A DNA stretch of 64,000 bases, taken from the NCBI GenBank assembly GCA_018881555.1, contig JACAXG010000025.1:690446-754445 (forward strand). The letters are read 5' to 3'. A program made the translations under genes and the position numbers. A model generated the notes under the pieces. It was not told the origin of the DNA, ran no database searches, and worked only from the letters and a program-made list of their open reading frames with translations. Below are positions 37,251-49,848 of the stretch, piece after piece; positions within the stretch are counted from its first letter, which is position 1; each line of letters starts with the position of its first letter. This stretch comes from Amblyornis subalaris (Eukaryota; Chordata; Aves; Passeriformes; Ptilonorhynchidae).

Positions 37251-39065
37251 CTTTTCTAGTTTACCACTAATACATGCATAGATGTGTGTTCATTAATGAA
37301 GGGAGAAATCTCAGTAGAAATGTAGGGAAACAGTGCGTAGATGCAAATTGTATTGCAAAAGGTAAAACTCAAAATTTACCTTTCTTTTCTCGGGTTTTTT
37401 TGATAGCTCTTTCTCTGTTTTTGACGTAATTTTTTTAAAACTAAAAGAAGTTCCANTGAAGACTTCTGGAAAACTTGGAATATGTCTCACTGTGTTTTAA
37501 GTTGACCTACCATGTATCTTTTACACATGAAAAATAAATGTCTAATACATAGGAAATTGACATAGATATTTCACTGTCATTACTTAATATCAGGGAAATT
37601 CTCCAGAGTTTTGCTGTCCCTTTGGAGTCTCCCAGGCTATATCCATATAATCTAAACAGAGCCAGTACATACACTCAAGTATGAGCTCAAGACCACTAAC
37701 CTCCATACTGTGCCACTTGTCCTCCAGACTGGAGACTGGGACCTGGCCCACTTTATTTGTCAGTAACTAAGAAGTTATTTCTGGAGAGAAATAATATTTG
37801 CCAAGTAAGTGCCTATCTGTATGTCTTACAGGAAATATTTTTCCCCCACAGCTAGATGTAAGAAATGTTTGTTTTATTCTTAATTACTAAGAATGACTGA
37901 TAATCATGGCAGGTGGGAAGGGTTTGGGATTAACATTTATGTCTGAGCTGTTAAGTTTTCCAGGCTTCAGCCTGCTTTGGAATGGATTGCTCTGGGTTAC
38001 TGCATAGAGTGAGGAGGAGGAAGGAATGTATTTTGTTTTTTTCTGAATTTCTGACAGAGGATCACTGTCCCAGGCTCTGTGTGAGAGCTGGGGTCCTTTA
38101 GAACTAGGAATGTTGTTCCTGCATACCTGATGAAAACACACTGTCCTAGTTTTAGTTCTTTCTACATGCTCACAACTCTTCTCCANAAATGGTTCATACC
38201 TAAGTCATCTTCTTTGTACCTTACAGCCTTTACTATGGGTAAAAATGCTGCTGTTCTCTCTGCTCCATCAGGATGCCCTCTTCTCTGTCCTCTTGAGGTG
38301 TAAAACTCGCCTGTTCTAAATGAACAACTTTTGCATGGAGAGGAAGGAAAAAGGAGAATAGTTTTCAGTAGAAAAAATTAAATTTTTAGAATGTCTCTTT
38401 GAACCAAACAGATTCTGCTTGAGCCTCCTGAGATTTTCTTACCACTGTTTTCCAATGAAGCTGTATTTACAAGATTATTTTAGCTTTAAAACTCAGCTGC
38501 ATTTAATTCCACTGGATTGCACTTTTGTTACTTTGAGCAGACACTGATGTGTGTATCAGCTCTGCAGAGTTCTGAAAGAGATTTAAGAAACAAATATCAT
38601 AAAACAAACATGTCACAATAACAATTCAATTATAAGTCAAAATGTCCTGTAGTTTAGATTGAAGAAAAGAGGGAAAGCTAATGAAAGAAGAACATATTTA
38701 TATTTTTAGCCACAAAAGGATTTTATTCATTTTCCATGCCACAGTGCTACATAATCTCATAGAACAGGTGGAAAAAGAAATACTGCAGAGAGTAACTTGT
38801 GTAAGGACATTTTTTTACATATAGCTAATTAACAAAGAGAGTTCAGATGCTTGTAGTGTTAACACAGGTAATTCTAATAAGAAAATTTGAGAAAAGCAAC
38901 AAATAATTAGAGTAATGATTTAATTCCACGACTTCACTGGGGGTATCTTTTTCAAAGAGAAAATAGCCTAATCTCAAAGGTTGAAAACTGTAGAAATGGA
39001 AAGCAAAATTTTAAAATTACTATTAAAGTCTATGCAATGCCATGGCAACTCTCATTTGTGCCCAA
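37251..39065. other. Unique non-coding DNA
   Basis: No gene or repeat family recognised. Ns at 37456 and 38186. Confidence 0.45.
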
Positions 39066-39215
39066 ACAGGTTTTGGAGTCTCCTTCACTGGAGATATTCA
39101 AGAACTGTCTGAATGCAATCCTGTGCCTTGTGCTCCAAGATGACCTTGCTTGAGCAGGGAGGTTGGGCCAGATGATCTGCTGTGGTCCCTTCCAACATGA
39201 CCCATTCTGGGATCC
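39066..39215 (+). mobile_element. CR1 LINE 3' tail
   Basis: Plus-strand 150-bp CR1 tail: CAGGTTTTGGAGTCTCCTTC, GGAGATATTCAAGAACTG, CCTTGCTTGAGCAGGGAGG, GATGATCTGCTGTGGTCCCT and an octamer-like end CATTCTGGGATCC. Strongly 5'-truncated and non-coding. Confidence 0.88.
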
Positions 39216-42200
39216 TTTTTCTTTTGAGTTCCTGTATTTGAGGAGGTTCACTTTGTAGTGAGGAACTTTCTGCTGTTTTATTTACTAGTTTTGCATTTTC
39301 TGATATATCTAGCGGCACTGCAGATAGAGGTCAGGTAAATACAATTAGAATTTTTTCACCATTCTCTATTTCATATGGTTGTGGTACAACTATTCTCTTT
39401 GCTTCACTGTGAGCTACTTCTGACAATGACGTTGTTCAAAGCTAAAATTCTGATTGCAAGTCCAGTAACACTAAGTGTTTTCGATCAGAATCTGGTGATG
39501 ATCTTGAGGAGAATTGACCATTAGGAATTGCAATTGCTCCTTAGTTTGTACTTGTTCTGGGAAAGTGTCTACTCTATTTGCATTATCATGCTTAGGTTTG
39601 TTGGCATTAGGCATAATTTTGACTTTATAGATGGCACCAAAAATGTTGAACACATAAATGTGCTTCATTTAAATCAAAAGTTACTTTGTTGAAGCTGAGA
39701 GTATATCTTTTCCTGGTGGTACAGCTGTGTGATAAGAGTGCAAAGAAATCTGACCCTTAATTTCCATGTTGGCAAAATCCTTTCAAAGACTCAATTGTAG
39801 TGTGAGTAAGGTAAACAGTGCTTTGAATTGATGTAGTATTTCTCACTAGTGAGGTAAAAGTGAAACTAAACACGGTATTTTTCCTGTGTAAATCTCCTAA
39901 TACTACAGTTAGATGTCATGAATCAGCAGACAAATAAGTCTGTGGAGTTGCTATGCATGAAACAAGTTATCTTATTTAGCCACATGTTGAGACTAACTCA
40001 ATTTCTTCCTTGCATGTGATATTTTAGCTAAGCAGTAACTTAATTTGAATACACAAAGTAGTAAACTGCTATCTCTTGGAATCAGTTTTACAGAGACATT
40101 TAGTCAATGCTGTTTGGAAAGAATAAGTTCAATATATGCTGTCATACATTAATAACATCTAAGTTATTTTCTGGACCAAATGCATTGAAGCATTAGTGTA
40201 TGCTTCTTTTCCTGAAGTACCTGTGAGCATTTTCCTTTAGACTGTATCTGACCATTTGTGTGATAGGTTGGCTAGTGCATGGATGGCTTTTATGTGAGTG
40301 GCTACATTTTATATTACTTAGAATAAACAAGGTTACATCTTAATAATGCTTTAATAGGAGTTTCATTGATTATGTGTCACTCCTGTTAGTTCGTGGGAGT
40401 TTCTATTAAGCATTTACCTAGCTGCATTTTCTGTGATTATGGCAAGCTTTCAATGGTTGGATCTCATTCATTGGCTGTATTTAGCATTATCTCCTTTTTT
40501 ATCTTCATACATCTGTATGTATGAAGTGTTATTTGTCATGGAAGTTTACAACAGTGATNGGAATATTACAATTAAAAAAATGGAAGGAAATTTGTGCCCT
40601 GTTACAGATCATACTAATAGATATGCATGCCTGTTTATTTGAGAGAATTTTTTTTTTCTTAGGCATCCATAGTCATTTCAAACACAGCGTGCAGTGCATC
40701 AGTTCTATCAGATACTGTCTGTAATGTGTTCACATAAGCTTCTCAAGGCATAAATCTTCAATGCACAGGAGTTGTTTTATATCCTAGGCTTTCTAAACAC
40801 TGTACTAACTATACAGACTGTATCAATCTGATAGTTTGGGGGCAGAATTATAAAACATNGAAGTACAGGGCTGTGTGAAAGGTGAGATCTTTGTATTTGA
40901 ATTTTACTCGAATTGATCCATAAAGTTATTTTTAGAAGTTACATTCTCATAACATCTACATAATCTGGTTTACTCTAATCTGATTTTTCCAAGCTTTTTA
41001 AGCAGTGCTGAAAATTACTTTAGGGAATAGATTTGCTTTCAAACTGCGTTTTCAGAATAAAGTTCGGGTCATTGTGTTCCTTAAGAGATTGGCTGAATGC
41101 CACTAATAGTATGTTGTGACTGTTTTAAAACCTGACAGTTGGCTACAATACACTTGAGTAACTTCCAGTTTTATTGTCAAGCCAAGGTATGATTTCAGTG
41201 GAGATGGTATCTGGCATCCACAGAAGATATTATCATCAGTTAGGAATAAGATACACTTCATCATTTTTTGCAGGTTTACTCATTATGTTGTGCCCTGCAT
41301 TTGAATTAAGTTTGTAAAATATTTTATTTTAAAATGTAAGTTTGCAGTTTAGTAGCCTTTGACGTGTGACATGAATATCAATAAATAAACAAAGCTCATG
41401 GAGTGCATTTAGTATCCCAGTTTAGAAGATGCTTTAAAAAATGTTTTCAGATTAAAATAATCAAAATTTGTAGTTAGTCTGATTGATCTGAGGAAAAACA
41501 GATTTGTAGACATAGACAATATCCTTTATTAGACTAACAGCTATGGATGGAACTGTTGAAGAAGTGTTTGCTTAACATCTGGTTTATGAAAAGCATATTC
41601 ATTACTACCATTACTTTTTGTGTAATATGGATGGAGTCAAAGTGAAATTCTTCACCAGCATATTCCTGGTTGCTGAGAGATGGTAAGTGAAGAATACTAC
41701 CAATACAGAAAGTGTCACTTCCAAATCTATTTTTTTAAACTCCTGGAGAGAGTCATGCTGCTGCTCAGATAAGAAGCCTTTGGGATCGCACCTTCTCAGG
41801 CAATTCTGTTTCTTCCCAGTTTGTTATATTAACAGAATTAATGAGATGACTTTTTTATGATGCCTTGCTTCCCAGATGTTAACACTTGCTTAACTGTGGA
41901 CAGTTGACATTCTTTATTCCTGTGATTTTATTAGATCTCAATTAATTTGCCATTTCAAATTACAAAAGTCAACATTGCTTAAAGCATATACTTCTTTCTT
42001 TTTTCCCCTCCAAAATTTCGTTATTATAGAGTAAGATGTTAGAATGGTGAATCTACACAAATGCATATGCATATCAAACCTGATTCTCCCCTGATATGTC
42101 CATTTATTTAAAGAAAATAGTGCTGAAAGACAATTGGATGGATAATTGGGTCTAATAGCAGACTACCATGCTGTAGCTGTGTTTACAATCTTGTGAATTT

Positions 42201-42429
42201 GCGCTGTACCATGGAGGTCTTCATAACATTAAACATTTGTGAACCAGTTTATTCAAGCTCATGAACATCAGAAATCGAGAGACTTAAAGCTATTCAGAGA
42301 GCAAAAGATGCAGATTTAGATCCATAATAAGGTTTTGTAAATCACTGCTTTGTGTCCTGAGGTCACATGCATGATCTTGAGTCTTCAGCAGCTGTGAGCC
42401 AGTCATTGGATGAAGGGATGGAGAGTGCA
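39216..42429. other. Unique non-coding DNA
   Basis: No gene recognised. Contains a perfect hairpin at 40503-40526 (10-bp arms CTTCATACAT and ATGTATGAAG, 4-base loop) and Ns at 40559 and 40859. Confidence 0.45.
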
Positions 42430-42463
42430 TATCTATCTGTCTATCTATCTATGTATCTATCTC
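42430..42463. repeat. (TCTA)n tetranucleotide microsatellite
   Basis: Seven to eight ATCT/TCTA units with single substitutions (CTGT, ATGT). The minus strand is a GATA repeat. Confidence 0.88.
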
Positions 42464-42479
42464 TGTCCCAGACCTAGTG

Positions 42480-42880
42480 ATTTACCAAATGAGATCTTTT
42501 ATTCTAAAGCAGCCAACCTCATGACGCCTACAGCTGGAGTTAACGGGGAGAAGCAAAACAGCAAAATGCTGGGGCTGGTCACCTCCATGACTTGAGTTTG
42601 ATTCTGCCAACTTGTGACGTTGGCAAAGCAGGACCTGAAGGGCCGCAGGCTGAGGGGGGTGATGTCCCGCTAACAGGGGACTGAAGGATGATGTGAAATG
42701 ATATACTAGTCTGACTTGCTGTTCTGGCAGAGTGGAAGTTGTTGGGATGCAGTTTCTGACGTGAAGTGGGTTCGTGGTGAAGATGAGGTGTTTGTGCACA
42801 AATCCAGACGTGGCTCTGCAAGCCCTTCTCTGGCTACCATGTGCAGCAGCACCGGCAAAGGTGGTCACACCTCCCATGTA
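42480..42880. other. GC-richer, CpG-containing patch
   Basis: About nine CpG dinucleotides in 400 bp, clearly above the surrounding DNA, including several ACGT-type sites (GACGTT, GACGTG twice). The minus strand is open for 131 codons (42482-42877), but the translation shows no recognisable motif. Could be a remnant of an unidentified element or a small unmethylated patch. Confidence 0.3.
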
Positions 42881-44295
42881 ACAGAAATATATTAAAATTT
42901 ATAGTATTTATTTGTAAACTCACAGATCATGTGCTATACTGTGTAAAGTGTGATTTTTCTTTTTTTTTTCTTTTTTTTTTCCTTCTCGTTTAATGTTCAG
43001 AGTTAGTGTCATCCTAATTAGTTTCCACTGACAGAATAAATATTGTTCCATCTGTGCACTATTACAGTCAGCGACTGAAGGTTTGAAACACTTGAGCAGT
43101 GGATGTCAAGTAGTCTGTAAAGGGACTTGAAAGCAACTCATTTTGGATTATTTTGCATATATCACCATTCAGAAGGAGGTTATGGGAGCAATTCTCATCT
43201 GTACTGCTATCATCCCAAAATTATGCCAAAATTTTGTTCCCTTTTTTTCAACAGAGTTTACTTGATAATGATCATGAATAATAAAATGAAAGGATTTCAT
43301 GCATTATGACAATGTAAAACCTTTTTTTTTTTTTACAAGTTTGCAAATGTGGTTTAAAAGGGAAACATTTATTACCATATGCTGAGAGTGGGCCAGATGA
43401 ACTAATATCCTTATTTGTTAGACATTCCTGAGACAAGAGGCTGAGCAACTTGTCAGGAATCTCCTTTCCTTTTCCTGTGCATTTACCATGTAAAAGAAAA
43501 TGCACATTTGTAAAAGGTAACTCTGTTTAAGTGTTATTCCTGGAAATTTCTTTGGCTGTGATTAAAGCAGAATTAAAAAGCAAGCAAACACTGTATTTAG
43601 AATTCATTTTCGCGTTGTTGTGGAGGGCTCTCAAAAAACTGGTCAGGCAGGAGAAGCAGGCACATAGACTTCTCTGTAAGATGTATAGCTGGTTTCTGGC
43701 TGCAAGTCTGTCTGACATTGAAAATATTTCTTGTGAGTAATAATCCTTTACTTAATGTGATGGAATTTTTCCAGTTCAACTTCTTGTAACTTGATTAAAC
43801 AAATTAATTTTTACATAATTGGAAATCAGCGCAACTCTTCATGAAGATGTTGCTTGGTATTTAAAAAATAGTCTTCAAAGAACATCGACATCTCAACTGT
43901 TTAAAAAGAGGCAAATCCCAGGCAGCATCCTTAGGAAATGCTATAGACTATATAAATCCGATTACCCAAATTCTTTCTTAGCTAAAACAGAACAATATGT
44001 GATGCTATCTATGAAATGTATAACTAATACCCCCAAGTATCCAAAAATATTCAGTATCTGCGTATTATATTAATGACTAAAGTTGTCCAATCTCTTTAGA
44101 TATTCTTTTTCTTTTTTTTTCCTCAGCAATATTAGGGATAAATGTAAATATTTTGTTAGCAATTCTATAATAAGAAACTTTAATTTGCATAAGATTGTTA
44201 TATTTAAACAGCATGCATTCAGCTTTGGACATTAATTGCCTGCCAGTCTGATTTTCAAACCTATAGAAACCTGTGCAGAGTTCTGGGCTGAGGGA

Positions 44296-44400
44296 GTATG
44301 TTTGGGGTTTGTTTTGTTTGATTTTTGGGTTTGGGCAGTTTATTCTTCTTGTTTGTTTGACATTTGAGTGGATTCTTTTGGTTTGGTTGGTTGGGTTTTC
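44296..44400. repeat. TTTG/GGTT low-complexity tract
   Basis: T and G words (GGTTTG, GTTTTG, GGTTGG) with few other bases; opposite strand sense to the AACC tract at 34703-34810. Confidence 0.6.
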
Positions 44401-45722
44401 CTATACGTTAAAGTTATGACACGTAAAAAAAAAAAGATGCTGATGCTTTTCTGTCGTTCTTAACAATGTTGAGAGATTGTACATTTGACTTTGAATATAT
44501 TGAGTTTGCTCTGAGAAAAAAAAACTTTTTTATACATAAAGGAGAAAAGGCAGCATTTACTGGGAATTTAACAATTCAACCTTCTTTACTGGAAGCTTCT
44601 GTTATTTTTTTATAGAAATTTTGCTATACAGATTCAATTACATGGCAGTTTTAAAGAACTAGAACTCGTAAAAGAAATGGCCTTAGAGAAATGTTATTCT
44701 ACATCATGTTTAAATAATTAGACTTCTGTCTTATTGAAATATATGTTCTTTGGGTTTAAAAAGAGCTAAACCCATGAATATTGGCACAATTAGGAAATTA
44801 CATTGTGTCATAGACTGAGTGATAGGTAGTTGAATGAAAATGAACTGAAAGGCTTGTGGAAGTAAATGTGTATTCTACTGCTTAGACAAATGTTGTTGTG
44901 TTTACCTGAGTTATAAGAGAGTTATGGACGTGAGAAGAGGCACCTTTCCTTTCCTTGTTTAGTTTGTGCATGTCACTGTTTTTGCTGTGAAATCAGTCAT
45001 AAACAGAAGCACAGGCTCACCCCGAAAGAGAGAGCAATTCAAAAATTTCACAATTTCACAACTGTTTTTGTGTCATCTTTACACCAGAAACAAACAAGTG
45101 AACAAATGGAAACCCATCAAAATTAAATATGTTCTAAAAGGGCATGCTGGCCTTTAATGCTGACTGTCTGGCAAGGACCCCTTATTTATTTAAGCCTTTT
45201 TAAAACCAATTTCTGTAACCAGCTATGCCAAAGAAATGCACATCTCTAAGAAAGAGTTTAAAGGTTGTAATTAGAGAAAGGCCTTTTTATTATTCTGAAA
45301 CCATTTTGTTGATTCTCCCTCCACCCCTTTTTGTCCCCCAATTAATATCTGTCCCCTAAAGGCCTCCTACACATTGAAGTCCACAGTGAAACTCACTAGT
45401 GGGGATGAAGCAGAGAAGCCACTGCAGGACTCCCTATTTCAAAGCTGAACCAATATTCACCATTGACACATTCATTCATCTGTGCAGGGTCATTGGAAAT
45501 CCTCTTTCTCTAGTTTTGCCTTCCCTTCAGGGAGCAATGCTTAAAAGAGCAAACCCCTGGTGTGAAGAGATAGAAGAATTCTCAGCGTGGCCAGTGGTGT
45601 CAGGAATCGAATTAAAGTTGTCCATTTGCAGATGACTGTATACTGAGCTCCCAGCATATTCAGCTGTGGGGCTTGCTGCTGACGCTTTATTTGAAATGTT
45701 GATGGTGGCACTTGGTTGTATT

Positions 45723-45739
45723 AAAAAAAAAAAAAAAAA
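45723..45739 (+). repeat. Poly-A run (17)
   Basis: Seventeen consecutive A's. The preceding 100 bp do not resemble a known retroposon, so a retroposed tail is possible but unproved. Confidence 0.85.
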
Positions 45740-48700
45740 TTGGGGCAAAAAGTATTTGGTAAAACAAAAGAGAAAAAATGCTGAATTTCAAAATGTGCAT
45801 GGTTCCTGCTGTTCCTTTTAGGTCTGGAGGTTGTTAAGGATCACATGCCAGAGAGGTAAATAATTATACAGAATTTACTTCTTTGGGTAATTTAACACTT
45901 GTCACTTATTCTGCTATTGTTGACATCTCTATTTTGGCATAAATCAGATTTTGACATTACTAAACCTGCAATTTTGTTTTTCTTCACACACATTATCTCT
46001 TCCATGTGAAAGGCACTGGGGAGACACAGACTGCCATGAAATCTGAAATGCCTGCAGTCAACACGAGGAGCGCCTCTTTATTTCAGTTTCGTTTCCTGTT
46101 AATAGAGGTGAACTTGGTGCACATTTGGGCACATTTAGAAATTGTCAAACAGGGATTCTGTAAAAGGAGTTCTAAGAATTTAAAGAAGTCTCTGTCAGTT
46201 TGGAGGATGAAAGGATAAGCATAGTTAACCATTTGGTCACCTGCCCAAATTCCCATCCCAGCAATCATAGTTCACCCACGTGTGGGCGGTGGAGGAGTTG
46301 GCGTGGTATATCCCTGTCCTTCGTGACTGCTAGGAGGTTTAATTCTTGTGACTAATCTCAAAGAAATCTCAGGCAAAGGGTGTTTCTGTGAATAACGGTG
46401 GCACGATCTGCCACCAACATAAATCTCAGTTTCTTCAAGGAGCATCAGGAAAGGAAGGTGAAAGAGTTGGAGGCTACAAATTACACCACTGCCTAATTAT
46501 GCAGCTTTATTCATATGACTAACAAGATATTCACATGCATGTTAGCAACACAGAGGCCTAAATTATAGACATTCATAACAACTTGAAGAAGGGAGCAGGG
46601 GAACTGTTCAAACAATTTAAATTCTCTGTCATAGCAACTTGTGACTTCAGATAGAGGCATCTCAGAAATACGGATTAAATTTTCCTTTTCAACTGAATCA
46701 CACAGGTGGTATCTTTATGCAGTGCATATAAAAGTAAGCTCATTGTTCATCCTCTAACCAGCACTTCTATACCCAAAGATGTGAGGTGTTATAAAGAGGT
46801 AACATTACAGTGAGATATTTTAATCTAGTTGAATGACCTTACACAAGGGGAAGCTTTTTTCCAAGAGGGGCAGCCCAGTAATGAGGGTGAGGTGTGTCCT
46901 AAAANGCCCCAGAGCTCATTCTAGCTTATCAACTACTGCTACAATTCCTAATTTGTGGGGCACTTGTGCTTTTTCTGGGCAGTCTATCATTTAAAGTGCT
47001 GTGAGAGACAGTTTAATCATTTTAAGAGTATGCTGTGTAACTGATCTTAGAAGTGCCGGGTACTCACCAGAGATTTATTGAAAAAACATTTGTACCATGA
47101 CTGTCTTTCCTTTGAAAATAGTCAAAATATTAAAAAAAGCAGTCATGCTCAGCAGCAGTTTTCATTGATGCATTTAGAGCATTCCTCCTCTTTAGCAATC
47201 GAGACCTTTTTTAAGAAATGTCATTGCTGGTTATCCTCAATGCAAAATGGCCCATCAAACCTACCTTGGTGCAACCTTACCTCTTAAATATCAACCCATG
47301 CCCCATAACCATTTGTTATCAAGTACCTTTTAGTTCAGTCATGGCAAACTCTGTTTAATACATAGAATGAAAAAAAACATGGATAGAACTCAAGGCATTT
47401 TTTTATTAAATCAAATATAGGATATTTATTTGAAATGTTTTGGATGCGTTCTTGAAAAGGTGACACAAGGTCTTTGTATCNTAACATACCTAGATAATTA
47501 TGTGCCTAATGAAAACTATGAGGAGTTTAAAAAAAAAAAAATCCAAACAGCTAACAAAAAAAAGGAAGTAAGGCCATGGGTAAACTTTAAGTCTGCCTCA
47601 ACCTTAGCTTCCTACTTAGCAAATAACTTGAGTATAAAGGTGCTGCCTCATTTTTCTGTCTTTTGTGGACTAAAGTTTCTAAAGTCCTTATAAATGTGAT
47701 TTCCTTGTTCCTGCTGTCTACTTTACTCATTATTCTCAATATTAGCTACATCTTCAGAACAGCTAATCCCACGTACTGATATAGTGGGTTAGGTATTCAC
47801 TTGCCACTCAGCAAGTGCACTGACAGAGGCTGAGACGGGATCTCTCCACATGAATTTCACAAGCCATTGGGAGTGAGTGTGTTGAAGGGCTGTGCCATAT
47901 CTGCAGTTAAATTCCTGAAGTAAGTGGCAATCACCCAACCTGGCCTTCAGTACATGAAGAAACCAGAAACGTGCTTGATAGGTGGTAGGAACAGGATGCT
48001 GCTTTGTTCACTTCAAAAACCTTTGCTGTCCTATTTTCTGACCACCCTTTAGCACTGCAGCTCTTGATTTGGCACAGCTTTAAGTTTGAGATGGACGACA
48101 GTGCAGAAATGCATGTAAAGAACTGAGGAATGGGGAAGGGGAGAAGGAGGTCATGTATGTCAGATACAGGAAGAAAGATGCATCTGAAAGATCTGTGTCT
48201 GTTGGAGATCTCCTGTCTTCTTGCCACTGAATAAACTCTTAACATTGTTTGAGTATAAAAGCAATTAACTGAATGTTTTTTACATTTTTTGGTAAATGAA
48301 AGTATATCAATCTCTAGGCAGAAATAATATTGCAGTATACTATAGTGCAACCAGAAGGTTGCTGAAAAAAGGGTCACTTAGGATTTCTTAAGAATTTCTC
48401 AATTCAGGATTGCAGTTGATACAGTTGCTGTACTGCGATAGTCCAAAACATGGGGTTTTTTTTCTGTTTGTGTGATTTTTCTGTATGTTGATTCCAGACT
48501 AGGCATTGGGCCATCACTAGAGACGAACATAATCTCTGCTCCTAGAGGGGAAATAAATATATGTGTACATTTATACATACATACACATGGAAAGAGAGAT
48601 TCTCTGAACCAAAGCTTTAAATTGTGTCTCTTTAAAAATCTACATATAATACAAATACAGAATCAAAACTGTAGTAGTAAGGAACATATTTCTTGTCTCG

Positions 48701-49494
48701 TGCTGCAGGGCATAAGCTAATCTGCTGCTGAGATCAGGCAGGAACCCCACTTCAACCCTGTGTTGTTTTTCATTATACAACTGGCTGTTTGCATTATGTT
48801 TTTTATTAGAACTTGATTGTTTAATGACAAAGATACAGAGTTATGCTAAAATAAATAGAAAGCTCTATAGTGGAGAAGGAGAAAATAGACTCAATGAAAA
48901 ATAAAGTAAAAGACAAGGACTGATAGATTCTGCTGCACTCACCCCAATCCCTTCAAAGCCTGCAAATGTTTCCTCACTGACACATGCATTTGCTTTATTA
49001 ACCCCCATCTGCCGGACAAACCTACAGCTGTATTGTATAGGACCTGGTGGTGTTTCTATTGCCTCTGTTACTTCATAACGAGATATTTCCATAAGCAATT
49101 TCAGTTAGGAAAGTTGTGTACTAGACTGCTCTACCTTTAAAGAAAGAACTACTAGGCAAGTCTGTGCGTTTAAAGCAGTCTGAAATGCAGGGAATATTGT
49201 CTGCCTTAAGATAAAGGATTGCAGTTCTGTTGGACAAATGTTCTCATCTGCTGCAACTCATCTATTATGTAGCTTTTGTAAATGTGTCATAATAGAACAG
49301 TAACCTTGGCAGTCTGCAGAGTTGGTTTGTGTGCAGTTGTTCGGACAAGTGATTGCTTATATTGGAACAATTGAGTTTATTTTTGGGTTTGGGGGGTTTG
49401 AAAAACCTGGGAAAAAAAGCTCATGAAGGACACCAAGTGAAACAATTTCGTATGGTATTTCATCTGAGCTGCTTTCTACTCCACAAAAAAAATA

Positions 49495-49848
49495 TTATAG
49501 AATCATAGAATTGGTTTGGGTTGGAAGGGACATTAAAAATCACCTAGTTCCGACTTCCCTGCCATGGACATGCCATGCTCTTCCACTAGACCAGGTTGTT
49601 CAAAGCACCATCCAACCTGCCTAGAAAACTTCCAGGGTTGGGGCATCCACAGATTCTCTAAGCAATCTGTTCTAGTGCCTCACCAACCATCACAGTAAAG
49701 AATTTCTTCCTAATATCTGATCTAAACCCGCCCTCTTTTAGTTTGAAGCCATTCCCCCTTGTCCTGTCACTAGGTGCCCTGGTAAAAAGTGCCACTCCAG
49801 GTCTCTTGTAGTCCCCCTTTATGTACTGGAAAATCAGCATAAAGAGAG
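49495..49848 (-). mobile_element. CR1 LINE 3' fragment
   Basis: Minus-strand CR1 tail of about 350 bp, one of the least diverged in the window: TATAGAATCATAGAATTGG, GTTGGAAGGGACATT, TTCCACTAGACCAGGTTG, TGTTCTAGTGCCTCACCA, TTCTTCCTAATATCTGATCT and TTGTCCTGTCACTAGG in the order of the reverse-complemented CR1 3' region. 5'-truncated. Confidence 0.95.

Larger units (their letters stand above)
42881..49494. other. Unique non-coding DNA
   Basis: About 6.6 kb without a recognised gene. Homopolymer runs: T/C-rich 42959-42985, poly-T 43321-43335, 17 A's at 45723-45739. TTTG/GGTT-rich tract at 44296-44400. The minus-strand open frame of 148 codons at 47931-48377 has no recognisable domain or composition bias. 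Ns at 46905 and 47481. Confidence 0.45.

Noticed and set aside
42482..42877. 131-codon minus-strand open frame
   Set aside because: Explained by stop-poor GC-richer DNA; kept only as a CpG-rich patch.
47931..48377. 148-codon minus-strand open frame
   Set aside because: No motif, domain, splice context or compositional sign of coding; one frame of this size is expected by chance in 64 kb on both strands.
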